Shown here one piece after another: positions 33,284 to 44,139 of a DNA stretch of 64,000 nucleotides; the stretch's first letter is position 1, and every line of letters begins with the position of its first letter. The notes below the pieces were generated by a model that did not search any database, was not told where the DNA came from, and saw only the letters and a program-made list of their open reading frames with translations. The position numbers were made by a program, and so were the translations under genes. Origin of the DNA: Dipteris shenzhenensis (lineage: Eukaryota; Polypodiophyta; Polypodiopsida; Gleicheniales); NCBI GenBank assembly GCA_047967505.1, contig CM106539.1. One strand, written 5' to 3'.

Positions 33284-34208
33284 TGGAAAGCATGCATTGC
33301 ACCCTTTCTTGAATGGTATGGTTCATCTTTTCTGCAATTGGATTTTGCTCTGGAGTACGAGGGGATGTGAGCTCCCTCTTAATCCCACGTGTATCACAGA
33401 AATGCTGAAAGTCATGAGAGAGATACTCTCCACCATTGTTAGTTCGTAGGCATTTAAGCGTTCTACCTAACTGATTCTCAACCAAGGCCAGCCATTTCTG
33501 AAATACCTGGAACACATCACTCTTCCGAGCTATAGCATAAGCCCACACTTTCCTAGTTGCATCATCAATGAATGTCACATAGTATTTAGCCCCGCCTAAT
33601 GACCGTGTAGGCATGGGACCACATACGTCTGAGTGCACCAAATCAAGCATTTCAAACTCTTTCTTTCCCCTTCTTTTATGGGCTGATTTAGTCTGCTTCC
33701 CATAGAGACAGTGCTCACAAAATTCAAAATCAGAGAAACTCAAATGCGGTACATAACCCAAATGGCATAAGAGTTTCATTCCATTCTGGCTCATGTGCCC
33801 CAACCTACAATGCCATAAAGAAGTGCTTGGCTGCTCAGTTATTGCAACAACATGATCAAATACCCCTAATACATGTAAGGGATACAAAGTCCCACACTTG
33901 GCACCCCTGGCCAAAAGCATAGAGCCCTTTTGAATTTTCCAACTCTGAAAGACAAAAGTGGTGTGAAAACCAGCATCATCTAGCTGACCCACTGAAATAA
34001 GACTCTTGGTCAGCTTAGGCACATGTCTCACATGTTTCAAAACAAATGTAGACCCATTTGCAAAAAAAAACTTTATGTCACCTGCTCCCACTATGTCACA
34101 TGCATAGTCATTTCCAAGATGCACACAACCTGTCTTTCCACTGTCATAAGTGGAGAACCATTCGCTATGGGAGTAACGTGGAATGAAGCACCGGAATCCA
34201 AAATCCAA
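33255..34208 (-). pseudogene. Copia integrase of the minus-strand element
   Basis: Reads HCRLGHMSQNGMKLL and CEHCLYGKQTKSAHKR (HHCC zinc-binding domain), then LVHSDVCGPMPTRSLGG with the first catalytic Asp. The second catalytic Asp is replaced: the usual D in the LRSDNGGE motif reads N in LRTNNGGEY (near 33437). The Glu motif is present as PIAEKMNHTIQE. It runs out of frame at about 33255, overlapping the reverse-transcriptase frame. Integrase activity would be lost. Confidence 0.8.
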
Positions 34209-34396
34209 TCCTGGGAATATGCATCATCTGAAGTGGTAAGTACCTCTGTAGATAAACTAGACATGAAAAGGACGTCATTGTCAATTGAGCCATATCTAAA
34301 CAATCCAAGGTAAAGAGTAAAAGTCAACATCATATCATGTCTATGAACCAAAAGAAGTCCAAACCCTGACAAGAGCAAGCCCCTAATTTGTATCAT
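34091..34396 (-). pseudogene. Copia protease fragment of the minus-strand element
   Basis: WILDSGASFHVTPIANG near 34212-34165 is the aspartic protease active site (DSG) of copia elements. The frame's upstream part above 34283 is host unit 2 sequence read through by chance. The frame shifts before joining integrase. Confidence 0.75.
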
Positions 34397-34606
34397 CGTA
34401 AAAATCTATTTTCATCAACCATATGTACAATTCTATATTTGACTCACGAATGCAAGCTCTTAAGCAATTGCAACGATTGCTCTACATTCATCTAGATCTC
34501 TCTCTTATATCAACTTCAGTTGAGCTTCACAAGGACATTGCTAGTAGACGTATTAGATCAAGCAAAGAAAATCCTCTCCATAACTTGTTTAGCATAAAAT
34601 GGCTAC
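34284..34606. other. Unit 2 host sequence between the two retrotransposons
   Basis: Continuation of the tandem unit, matching 16794-17111 of unit 1. It ends in AAAATGGCTAC at the gypsy insertion site. No gene. Confidence 0.7.
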
Positions 34607-35591
34607 TGTTATGGATAAAATTGTCTAAGGAAAAAGGCATTAATATGTATGTGTGTTTGTATATGTGGCAATAGTATAATAAAATGTGCATAGGGCCCAA
34701 GGTTGAGGTGGCAAGGCATGACCATGTGCCACCCTTCCATGTAAGAGGACCCATAAGGTGTGTTGTACATAATCCATGATAGTAATATTATAAAATGCAA
34801 GGTGGCATGGCTCCTCCATGTGCCACCCCTCCACCTAGGCTGCATTTAGTGAGATATGGCTCAAAGTCCATGAGAGAAGCAATATAAAATAGGTGGAGAT
34901 GGCTATTATATTGAGTTATTCCCTCCATATGGGATAGGCCCATGTGGGGGAGGTATAGAAGGACCAAGAGAGCTAGTTAAATAATGAGGAAATAAGGATG
35001 AGTGGCAAGATTCCTTGTGCCAACCCTCCACTTGTCCTCCTAGAGGTTTGAACATATTATAAAATTGGAAAGAGACCAAGGGAGTATCATAGACTTGAGA
35101 TATGGGGCTTGATTTATGTGGAAAATTGAGGCAAAGGGTTGTCGCACACAATTGAGAGTGCGTAACCACCTAGCCCACATGGGAGACTTTTCCACACACA
35201 CCATGCATGTGGGAGGATACATTAATGTGGAGAGACCCCCTCTTTTGTCTATAAAAGGAAGGGGCTATTCCTTGATGAGACACGCTCATTCTTGTAAAGC
35301 CACCTAGCTAGTATTTTGATATTTCCCTCTCATCCCTTCTTTCAAATAAAGTATGGTTCTCTTCCCTTGATGTCTACATCTCAACATTCCTCCTCCTATC
35401 ATGTACATGCTTCTCTTCCCCCTCTCCTTTTCTCCTTGTGTCATAGTCTCCCTTTTCCTTCCCTCCACTTCTAATTCCTTTTTCACCCCTATGACATCCC
35501 TTCGCCCTCATGATCTCCTTTTCTCTATGGCCTTTGAGCGTCGCCATACTTAGCCTCTAGCCTCTGGTCTCGATTACTTTTCCGGCTAAAA
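34607..35591 (+). repeat. Gypsy 5' LTR
   Basis: 985 bp. A TATA-like TCTATAAAAGGAAGG near 35248 sits about 45 bp before GACACGCTCATTC, a plausible transcript start region, and AATAAAGTATGG near 35345 could act in polyadenylation. The sequence just after the LTR (GTTTTGGTGTGGCTTCTGGG) should hold the primer-binding site, but I cannot name the tRNA. Confidence 0.85.
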
Positions 35592-35734
35592 GTTTTGGTG
35601 TGGCTTCTGGGATACGTCTCCACGGCTAGTGGTGAATCTTCTACTCGTATGGGTCACATCTACAAAACTATACCATATGTGCTCTTTCTAAGCTACTGCG
35701 CGTGCATTCGATTTGCGCATTTCCTATGCGACAG

Positions 35735-36090
35735 TTTTTTTTTCGGACTGCTGCAACCTCCGGTTGCGGACAGTTTTCTGCGTTCACCCGCACGATAGTT
35801 CTCTGAACTGCTGTGACTTCTGGTTGCGGACAGTTTTCTCCACTCACCTGCGCGACAGTTCCGACAGTTCTCTGCGACTTCTGGTTGCGGACAGTTTTCT
35901 GCGCTCACCTGTGCGACAGTTCCGACAGTTCTCTAAACTGCTGCTGCTTCTGGTCGGGGACAGTTTTCTGAGCCCCTGCAAAAGAGTAATAGCAGATCCC
36001 GCGCCCCCCTCTCTCTTCTCTTCTTCTTCTTCTCCTCCTTCTCTTTCTCTTCTCCTTCTCCTCTCCTCTCCTCTCTTTTTATTAAAGAGT
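35735..36090 (+). repeat. Leader repeats and pyrimidine tract of the gypsy element
   Basis: Four copies, about 60-68 bp apart, of a segment with GGTTGCGGACAGTTTTCT (near 35763, 35822, 35884 and, diverged, 35950). They are followed by a C/T-only tract at 36001-36080. They lie between the 5' LTR and the first ORF and are non-coding. Confidence 0.7.
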
Positions 36091-36299
36091 AGGATTGGAA
36101 CCCAAGACCTCCCCCTTCACAAAAGAAAGTCTTATCATTGGGCCAATAAGTTGGAAGTGGTAAAAATGTAATGATTTTTGTTCATATGTTGAAATCACGG
36201 GAACTGTAACTCCCTAACCGTAGGGAGTTTGCTCTTGCTGTAAAAAGCAAAAATACATCATTTTATGTGCTCTATCCACATCTCTTGCTAGATCGCCGA

Positions 36300-37518
36300 T
36301 TCAGAACTTCTCCAAGCTCACTTCTCGGACACACGCCACATGAGAAGGGTGGACATTTATGTCACTTCTCGACGCGTTTAAGGAGTTGGTGCCTGTTCCT
36401 CCACACCTTACGGCTACCAATGCACGAGATGTCTTCCTTGATCTTCATGTTGACCTTCAACGACTGATTGTCTAGTGCATTATTGAAGGAGATGACGGGT
36501 GGAATGATACACCGTGGATGATTCATGGTGAAGAACTACTGATACGCTGGGAGGATTTTGATTTTACTTCTACTCATTGTGCGGTGATCGAACTACTTGC
36601 TGCTTCAGAGGTAATTAAAACGGTGTCCTTCATTGAAGGGTGGGATGCTCCCCAAGCTTGGGGGGAGATTTGGCGCATCTACCTGTTGATTCCTGTGGAA
36701 AAGCTCGTCCTAAATGGTTTATTCACAATCTCATTACAAAGGTTTCTAGGCCTCGGCTATGGTTGGTAATGTTTCGACCAAGGAATCCATTTGTACCTAA
36801 TCAGCCTTTTGTGCCTCATTTCGAGCTTCAAATTGTAATTCTTTTTGGGCTTAAGATAAACTATCAACAAAGGATTGCAAGTTTATTTGGTGCTGAACGT
36901 TTGGCTCAAGTGTTGAATTCTCCCCACCCTCTCCTCCTACCTATCTTGGACTACTGAGAAACTTGGGATGTCCGAATTTTAGTCTTGGTGTGATGACATC
37001 TTGGATTCTTCAATTTGATGGAGCTTACAAACCTTCGACCAAGGCGGCTGGCGTGGGTGTGAAGCTCACTTCACCAGGTGGTGAGGAGTATTGTTACAGC
37101 AAGTCTTCACCCGCAAGTACTTGCAATCAAGCTGAGTACTCAATGCTCATTTTTGGGCTACAAAAGGCACAAGAACATCATGCCAAGCAATTGGAGGTGC
37201 AAGGAGATTCTCAACTAGTGTGTGAACAAGTTAGTGGAAGGTGGAAGGTGCAGAGCAAAGGCTTGGTTCCACGACATCAACAAGCCTTGGAACTTTGCAA
37301 CCAATTTGAAGAGATCATCAGGAGGGTTCTCAAGGACATTGCTCAAAAGAAGGATGCCAGACCGCACACCCCTTGAAGAAATAGCATGGCGACTACAAGA
37401 ACTGGAAGAAGCTGAAGGTGATGTGCAAGCTCTCCAACTGTTGACATTTGTCATGGCATTCTTGTTTGCCTTGATGAACAACCTCATGCAACGCCACGCC
37501 TCTAACCCTCGTGTGTAA
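36300..37518 (+). pseudogene. Upstream ORF of the gypsy element, with type I RNase H-like domain
   Basis: Broken frames between the leader and gag. 36370-36960 encodes an unrecognised region (NDTPWMIHGEELLIRWEDFD). 36990-37376 has the RNase H fold pattern: LQFDGAYKPSTKAAGVGVKL (first Asp), TCNQAEYSMLIFGLQKA (Glu), VQGDSQLVCEQVSGRWKV (third Asp), then LVPRHQQALELCNQF. The expected fourth acidic residue near DARPHTP is lost where an extra base shifts the frame (about 37370). It resembles the additional archaeal-type RNase H of plant Tat/Ogre-type gypsy elements, but those I know place it inside pol. Here it precedes gag, and the element has its own RNase H after reverse transcriptase. It could aid template removal or be a captured gene; inference. 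Confidence 0.65.
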
Positions 37519-37733
37519 TAATCGATGTGATATCATGAGGGTTGGTCCTTTTAAGATTGTCTATGTGATATTCTATGCTGAAGATTCTTCTTGTGTAATA
37601 TTTCACACTACACCAGTCACACCCTACCCTGCCTATGTGTGCTTTTTGGATGTATCTTCACCCGATTTTCAGTTCAAGCTTCCTCTTACTATTGTTCATC
37701 CATAGATAAGCCCCTCTTTTCCATCTTCCAAGC

Positions 37734-39253
37734 ATGGCTGACATTCCCGTGTTTTGTGGACGGGTAGAAGAAAATCCAAATGAGTACCTTGTGGCCTTCA
37801 AGCGCCGTTGTGTTTCTCTCAACTTTCTTACTGAAGACAGATGGCTATTGGTTCTTCCCACATTTCTAGAGGGTTTGGCTCAAGTGTGGTATGAGAAGCA
37901 AACCGAAGACGTTTGCCAAAGCTGGCCAAGGTTGACAGCAGCAATGATTGAGTATTTCGGCAAAGAAGAGGAGCCGGAGAATGTGTACCTGCAGGTGGCA
38001 AACTTGAAGCAGTCAGAATGTGAGACAGCACGTCGATATGTGGATCGAGCGGCCGTGCTCCTAGACCGTTTGATTGCCACACAGGAGGACAATGCCGGGT
38101 TGAAATGACTCAGCATGTGCTGGGCTACCTTGTAGCAGGATCGAGTGATGAATTCCGCCTCAAGCTTAAATGGGAGAATCCAGAAACTATGGTGCTAGCA
38201 CATGAGATTGCTCAAAAGTTTGATAAAGTTCAGTCTGACCCCGCTTCAAAGAAGACGATTGTCCCTCCGCAACCCCCTCAATTCCTGCAACAACAACCTG
38301 GGGGGTCTAACTCAGGGGCATACCCCCACCCCTGATCAGGGATGTATCCACCGCCTCCACCTCAAATGTATGGTCCTCCCTTAGATGCTTACCCTCAACA
38401 AGGTGGATATCCTCATCCTCCGCCTCGAAGATTTTCCCAGCCTCACCCACGAGCTCCCCTCCTCTCTACTCCCGTGGCCCCTCCAACTAAAGAGGCCCCC
38501 CCTGCAATAGAACCTGGAGTCAATGACCTAGCCAAGGCCCTGAATGATCTTCGGCTTGAGATGGTGGGCATCAGAAATCAAGCCAACCGCCCTCCAAGAG
38601 ATCGTGCTAATGTTGTATGCTACGAGTGCCACCAGAAGAGTCATTATCGCACAGAATGCCCCAATATTCCAAGGGTGAATCTTCTAAGTGAGTCGGGCAC
38701 TGAGGATTCTGATGTAGAGATCCTTGACCTCGGGAAAAGAAGTCGTGCCACCTCGGACCCCTCTCCAAACCATGGACCGGGCCGCCCCAGGAAGAAGGTG
38801 TCCTTCTTAGAGCCCTCAGATGCTGAGATGGCAGACCCACCAACAGAGAAAACTAAAAGATCTCGCAGAAGTAAGTGGTCACCCTTGGATTTTCCCATCG
38901 GCTCAGGGCAAGAGGACTATTCAGTCATTCAGGACCTTGCTCATCGGTCTTTAAGCATCACACTCCCTCAACTAATAGCATTAAGCCCTAAGATGAGACG
39001 TGAGCTACAGCAAGGTCTCTCAACAAGGAAGAGCAAGAAAAAGGGAAAGGTACGAGAGGTATCTTCTATCTCTGAAGAAATTGATCGGCACCCACATACA
39101 GTAGATGTCATCATAGATAATTGCCGTGTCAAAAATGTGTGTGTTGATGGGGGAGCTGCATGTAATATCATGGTGCCCCGAATCATGAAGAAATTGAATT
39201 TGAAATGTACAAGGCGTTCCTCCACTCGAATCAAGGTAGCAGATGGTCGATGA
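37734..39253 (+). pseudogene. Gypsy gag with zinc knuckle, running into protease
   Basis: ATG at 37734, MADIPVFCGRVEENPNEYLV, then LPTFLEGLAQVWYEKQTED, the Retrotrans_gag pattern. A frameshift near 38105 and a TGA at 38333 break it. The P/Q-rich linker (38342-38520) is followed by the knuckle CYECHQKSHYRTEC (C-x2-C-x4-H-x4-C) near 38620, then a basic, acidic-patch region. Protease starts near 39080: VCVDGGAACNIMVP has the catalytic D-G-G in place of the commoner D-S-G. TGA at 39251 interrupts protease. Confidence 0.85.
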
Positions 39254-39262
39254 CTCTCCACC

Positions 39263-40570
39263 ATGGGAGTCATTGAGGATTTGCCCATCACTGTCAATGG
39301 GTTGACCACCACTGTCAATTTCTATGTAGTGGACATTGAAGATACAGGCCAAAGTTACCCAGCCATACTCGGGAGACCATGGTTGAGAAAAAGTGATGCA
39401 GTTAGCTATTGGAAGACAGGACACATGTCTTTTGGTGCTTCGAAGGAGAAGATCCCAGTGCAACCTGGTGCCATGGAACCGAAAGAAGAAGAGGAGCATG
39501 ATAGTGATACTCTCTCATCCTCAGTGTCTGAGTCCATGGAAGAATCAGACGGGGGGGAGGAATTCTCAGAGGAGGAAGTTTATATGATGGGGGTGTCTTC
39601 GACCCTACTACCTGCAGAAAAGATAACAGCTAGTCCTCAACAGCTCGAATCAATGCTTTCTCCAGACCTCACTCTAGGTGAGAAAGATGAGTTTCTTGAA
39701 ATGTTCAAAGATTTCCCTGACCTCTTTGCAACTAGCTACCACCACCTTCGCCATGTGACTGCCATAGAGCACAAGATAGAGCTGAAGCCTGATGCAAAGC
39801 CTGTGGCTCAGAAATATCGGAGATTAGGGCCCCTGCAGATTGATGCTTTGCGCTCAGAGTTGCAGAAGCTTGTAAAGGCTGGGTTTATTGTTCCAGTTCA
39901 CAATACTGAATGGGTTTCACCAGTGGTAGTCATCCCAAAGAAAAACAACAAGTGGCGGGTCTGCATCGACTATAAGAAGCTCAATGCTGCCAACAAGAGG
40001 GATCATCATCCTCTGCCCTTTCAAGACCTCATTCTTGAGAAGGTAAGTGGTCATGAGATGTATACTTTCTGTGATGGTTACTCTGGGTTTTATCAAATCA
40101 AAATTGCCGAGGAAGATGTGCTTAAAACCACATTTGCCACGCCCTGGGGGACATTTGCATTCAAAGTAATGCCATTTGGCCTCACCAATGCTCTTGCTAC
40201 CTTTCAAAGATTTATGCAGATGGTGTTTGCTCCTTATTTGGGGGATTTCTTGGAGGTGTTTTTAGATGATTTCTGTATATTCTCGTCACGTAAGGAGCAC
40301 ATCATGAAGGTTAGATTGGCCTTCCAAAGGGTCAATAATGCAAATGGCAGTCTCAACCCTGAGAAATGCACCATTGGAGCCACTCAAGGGAGGTTATTGG
40401 GACATGTTGTCTCATTCGAGGGCATCAAGCCTGACCCCGAGAAGGTAGAAGCCATCCTCAAGCTCTCCCCGCCTACAACCAAACGTCAAGTACGCTCATT
40501 TGTCAATCTAGCAGGATACTATCGCCGCTTCATTGATCAATATGCTTCATTGATCAATATGCTGCTTTGA
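39263..40570 (+). CDS. pol: Gypsy protease C-terminus and reverse transcriptase
   Basis: Open for 435 codons and in frame with upstream gag-protease across the 39251 stop. Residues 1-60 finish protease (YPAILGRPWLR). An acidic linker follows (EEEEHDSDTLSSSVSESMEE). Reverse transcriptase: WVSPVVVIPKKNNKWRVCID, YKKLNAANKRDHHPLPFQD, FCDGYSGFYQIKI, TTFATPWGTFAFKVMPFGL, and the catalytic FLDDFCIFS, where DD is kept. It ends with QVRSFVNLAGYYRRFIDQYA and then shifts frame near 40567. Confidence 0.85.
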   Translation: MGVIEDLPITVNGLTTTVNFYVVDIEDTGQSYPAILGRPWLRKSDAVSYWKTGHMSFGASKEKIPVQPGAMEPKEEEEHDSDTLSSSVSESMEESDGGEEFSEEEVYMMGVSSTLLPAEKITASPQQLESMLSPDLTLGEKDEFLEMFKDFPDLFATSYHHLRHVTAIEHKIELKPDAKPVAQKYRRLGPLQIDALRSELQKLVKAGFIVPVHNTEWVSPVVVIPKKNNKWRVCIDYKKLNAANKRDHHPLPFQDLILEKVSGHEMYTFCDGYSGFYQIKIAEEDVLKTTFATPWGTFAFKVMPFGLTNALATFQRFMQMVFAPYLGDFLEVFLDDFCIFSSRKEHIMKVRLAFQRVNNANGSLNPEKCTIGATQGRLLGHVVSFEGIKPDPEKVEAILKLSPPTTKRQVRSFVNLAGYYRRFIDQYASLINMLL

Positions 40571-41100
40571 CACGGCCCATGACTATGCTATTAAAAGATG
40601 GGGTTGATTTCTCTTCTTGGGATGAGGATTGTGATCATGGGTTTGCACAAATCAAGAATGCTCTGGCTTCAGAACCCATTCTGCGCAATCCAGACTGGTC
40701 AAAGACCTTCTATATCAATCTTGGGTTTGGTGAGCACACTCTGGCAGGTATTCTTCTCTAGCAAGGGGAGGATCGGTTCATGTATCCCGTTCGATTTGCT
40801 TCTCGACAATTGCTCGACACTGAGCGACACTATTCAGAGGCCGACAAGCATGCCTTGTCTTTGGTGTTTTGCATTGAGAAATTTAAGCATTATGTGGCTG
40901 GAAAGTCCTTCTTTATACTCACTGACACTGGTCTTGCAAAGCAGGTTCTTCAATCACCAAATCCCATGGGCCGGTTGGCCAAATGGTTGGCAGTTCTACA
41001 AGAATATGATTTCTCTTTCAAAATTGTAAAAGGGGGTTGTTCCAACTTGAAGAATTCTTTGATTGATTTAGAGGAGTGCCTTGATGTAACCCTTGTATAG
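40567..41100 (+). pseudogene. Gypsy RNase H
   Basis: MTMLLKDGVDFSSWDEDCD, then YPVRFASRQLLDTERHYSEA and KHYVAGKSFFILTDTGLAK. The first catalytic Asp, expected after the FY-I strand, reads N (FYINLGFGEH). A TAG at 40759 splits the domain. The Glu (TERHYSEADK) and the later Asp (LTDTG) remain. Inactive by both defects. Confidence 0.8.
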
Positions 41101-41144
41101 CCATAGAAGTTGGGGATCCATGGTATGGTGGTATATACAAGTTT

Positions 41145-42391
41145 TTGACTGCTTTCTCCTTTCCTTCAGAAAGTACTAGCTATGAGAGAAAGAAGATCCG
41201 CAGAGATAGTAGGCGCTACACCCTCCTTGATGGGGTGTTGTACCGTCAAGGCATGGATGGGGTACTAAGACGGGCCATTGATGTTGATGAAGTGCCTAAG
41301 GTACTAAAGCATTATCATGATGGATTTTGTGGAGGCCACTATGCCAGTGACTATACAGCTAAGAAGATTTTACATGCAAAACCTGTGAACCATGTCAATT
41401 CTTTGGTAGGAAGGATTTGCGTCCTGGGCAACATCACCCAGTAATGTCCATCCATCCATTTCAGAAGTGGGGGATAGATTTTGTCGGGCCCTTGCCCATG
41501 ACTGCCCACAAAAAGAAGTATCTTTTGGTAGCCACTCAGTACGTCACTAAGTGGGCTGAAGCTATCGCCCTCTCTGCTGCAAATGGCAAGGCAGTTTCAA
41601 ATTTCATATTTGAACGTATCTGCACAAGGTTCGGGACACCCATGGAGATAGTCTCTGACCATGGGAGTCCATTCTTAAATGAAGCAGTGGAGTTACTCAT
41701 GGATCGCATGGGCATTGATCATCACACTTCTAGCATCTATTATCCAGCATCCATGGGTCAAACAGAGCGGACCAATGGCCTCCTTTGTAAAACCATGGGT
41801 AAAATGGCCGTAGGAAATAGGAGCCAATGGGATCCGAAGGTCACTGAAGCCGTGTGGGCTTACAACATCACTCATAAAACTTCTACAGGTCACACTCCTT
41901 TTGAGTTGGTGTATGGTACTGAGGCAGTTTTACCACTAGAGATAGAGATTCCGGCCTTGAGATTGGCACAGGAACAGAGGATGACAGAAGATGAACATGT
42001 AGAGGCCAGATTGGTACAACTTGAGAAGTTAGATGAAACCCGACGCCTTGCACTACACCAAACAGAGATCCAAAAGAATCGACAAAAGGCCTGATTGGAT
42101 GCTAAGATTCGCAAGGGATGGGAAAGACACTTTGCTGAGGGGGATGTTGTGCTATGCTTTGATAACAGATTGGACCACCAAATGGATAAGAAGTTTCTGC
42201 CACTGTGGGCTGGTCCATACAAAGTCATCAAAGAACGTAGCAATGGGTCTGTACAAGTTCAGGAGCTGCATGAACCATATGGCAAGAAGGTGATCAACAA
42301 GCGTTACCTCAAGCCTTTCTTTGTGCGTGATGGGCCTAGGAATGGAAATGCTGTGCATTCCCTACTTGGGGGGGGGAACTGTTATGGATAA
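41145..42391 (+). pseudogene. Gypsy integrase with GPY/F domain
   Basis: Frames 41145-41444 and 41417-42391. The zinc-binding region is damaged: H-rich GFCGGHYASDYTAKK, then a short deletion, with CEPCQ readable only in the second frame. Core: FQKWGIDFVGPLPM (Asp), IVSDHGSPFLNEAVE (Asp) and GQTERTNGLLCK (Glu), so the D,D-35-E set is present. TGA at 42092. The C-terminus has WAGPYKVIKERSNGSVQVQE, the GPY/F module, then NKRYLKPFF. Confidence 0.85.
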
Positions 42392-43370
42392 AATTGTCTA
42401 AGGAAAAAGGCATTAATATGTATGTATGTTTGTATATGTGGCAATAGTATAATAAAATATGGTGTGCATAGGGCCCAAGGTTGAGGTGGCAAGGCATGAC
42501 CATGTGCCACCCTTCCATGTAAGAGGACCCATAAGGTGTGTTGTACATAATCCATGATAGTAATATTATAAAATGCAAGGTGGCATGGCTCCTCCATGTG
42601 CCACCCTTCCACCTAGGCTGCATTTAGTGAGATATGGCTCAAAGTCCATGCGAGAAGCAATATAAAATAGGTGGAGATGGCTATTATATTGAGTTATTCC
42701 CTCCATATGGGATAGGCCCATGTGGGGGAGGTATAGAAGGACCAAGAGAGCTAGTTAAATAATGGGGAAAGTAGGATGAGGTGGCAAGATTCCTTGTGCC
42801 AACCCTCCACTTGTCCTCCTAGAGGTTTGAACATATTATAAAATTGGAAAGAGACCAAGGGAGTATCATAGACTTGAGATATGGGGCTTGATTTATGTGG
42901 AAAATTGAGGCAAAGGGTTGGCGCACACAATTGATAGTGCGTAACCACCTAGCCCACATGGGAGACTTTTCCACACACACCATGCATGCAGGAGGATACA
43001 TTAATGTGGAGAGACCCCCTCTTTTGGCTATAAAAGGAAGGGGCTATTCCTTGATGAGACACGCTCATTCTTGTAAAGCCACCTAGCTAGTATTTTGATA
43101 TTTCCCTCTCATCCCTTCTTTCAAATAAAGTATGGTTCTCTTCCCTTGATGTCTACATCTCAACATTCCTCCTCCTATCATGTACATGCTTCTCTTCCCC
43201 CTCTCCTTTTCTCCTTGTGTCATAGTCTCCCTTTTCCTTCCCTCCACTTCTAATTCCTTTTTCACCCCTATGACATCCCTTCGCCCTCATGATCTCCTTT
43301 TCTCTATGGCCTTTGAGCGTTGCCATACTTAACCTCTAGCCTCTGGTCTCAATTACTTTTCTGGCTAAAA
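42380..43370 (+). repeat. Gypsy 3' LTR
   Basis: 991 bp, nearly identical to 34607-35591; one visible difference is a 6-bp insertion giving AAAATATGGTGTGCATAGG. It is followed by host CTACCCAAATGC. Its last ~175 bp are part of a tandem duplication reaching into the host flank. Confidence 0.88.
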
Positions 43371-43741
43371 CTACCCAAATGCATCACTGGAGATGAAAAT
43401 ATTTCCAATATCCCAAAAAAAAAGAGAAATTGTCCAACCTTCATTTCAAAAAGCTGATTCTCCAAAGAACCCCCTCTCCTTTTCTCCTTGTGTCATAGTC
43501 TCCCTTTTCCTTCCCTCCACTTCTAATTCCTTTTTCACCCCTATGACATCCCTTCGCCCTCATGATCTCCTTTTCTCTATGGCCTTTGAGCGTCACCATA
43601 ATTAGCCTCTAGCCTCTGGTCTCAATTACTTTTCCGGCTAAAACTACCCAAATGCATCACTGGAGATGAAAATATTTCCAATATCCCAAAAAAAAAGAGA
43701 AATTGTCCAACCTTCATTTCAAAAAGCTGATTCTCCAAAAA
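43196..43741. repeat. 273-bp tandem duplication across the LTR/host junction
   Basis: Copy 1 (about 43196-43468) and copy 2 (about 43469-43741) each contain the last ~175 bp of the LTR plus ~98 bp of host sequence. CTCTCCTTTT recurs exactly 273 bp apart (43201 and 43474). It arose after the gypsy insertion and duplicates part of the exon 7 flank. Confidence 0.85.
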
Positions 43742-43945
43742 ACTTCCACTGTACAAATGTCCTTGCCTAGCTTCTCCATTGTTTGAAACAGATGCAGGCA
43801 ATAGCACAAGGGGGTCTCGATGCGAATATAAGTCCTAGGATTGATTTGAGCTCTTGATTGAACCAGAAAATTGACTAGACAATGTTCTAACTCTGCAAAA
43901 ACTATGTTCATAATCTTTGCATTATCCAAATATATGTGCCTCAGG
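43709..43945 (-). pseudogene. RID3/IPI3/WDR18-like gene, exon 7, unit 2
   Basis: Minus frames read NAKIMNIVFAELEH and, in another frame, VLLPASVSNNGEARQGHLYS then SFLENQLFEMKVG. Unlike unit 1 the SNNGEAR stretch has no stop, but a frame change separates it from the upstream part. It lacks the 45-bp duplication of unit 1. Splice sites are not certain. Confidence 0.5.
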
Positions 43946-44139
43946 TATGACCAAAGGTTTAGTTATGGGCCCTGAGCTCTGCATCATCCATGCATCAGAA
44001 AACAATCCTTCAAAAAACCCATGAAACTGTGATCCTTCTTGCTTCTATCAAATCACAATGAGACCCACTCACACAAGCCTCAAATAGAAACCCTAATCTA
44101 GCTAACTTTGAAGAATAATGTTTTTGGCCTACGTTTAGT

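Larger units (their letters stand above)
30881..34283 (-). mobile_element. 5'-truncated copia element in unit 2
   Basis: Absent from unit 1, where ...AAAAGGAC continues as AGAAGCGC. The 3' LTR is plus 30881-31051 (171 bp; TGAGAGAGC...CCCCCACA), bordered by a purine tract on the minus strand (AAGTGGGAGGT). Domains in minus-strand order are protease, integrase, reverse transcriptase and RNase H, the copia order. The 5' LTR and gag are missing. The break at about 34283 also removed about 95 bp of host sequence, so no target duplication can be seen. Confidence 0.85.
34607..43370 (+). mobile_element. Complete Ty3/gypsy retrotransposon with upstream RNase H-like ORF
   Basis: LTRs at 34607-35591 and 42380-43370 differ at only a few percent of sites by eye, suggesting recent insertion. 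Both start TGTTATGGATAAAA and end GGCTAAAA. The polypurine tract (GGGGGGGGGAAC) lies directly before the 3' LTR. The insertion interrupts host AAAATGGCTAC|CCAAATG; CTAC appears on both sides as a likely short target duplication. Order is leader ORF with RNase H fold, gag, protease, reverse transcriptase, RNase H, integrase. Pol order is gypsy-type. Several stops and frameshifts make it non-autonomous. Confidence 0.9.

Noticed and set aside
34607-35591. LTR frames of about 60-90 codons on both strands as small genes
   Set aside because: They are the same in both gypsy LTRs, with no domain, and explained by LTR sequence.
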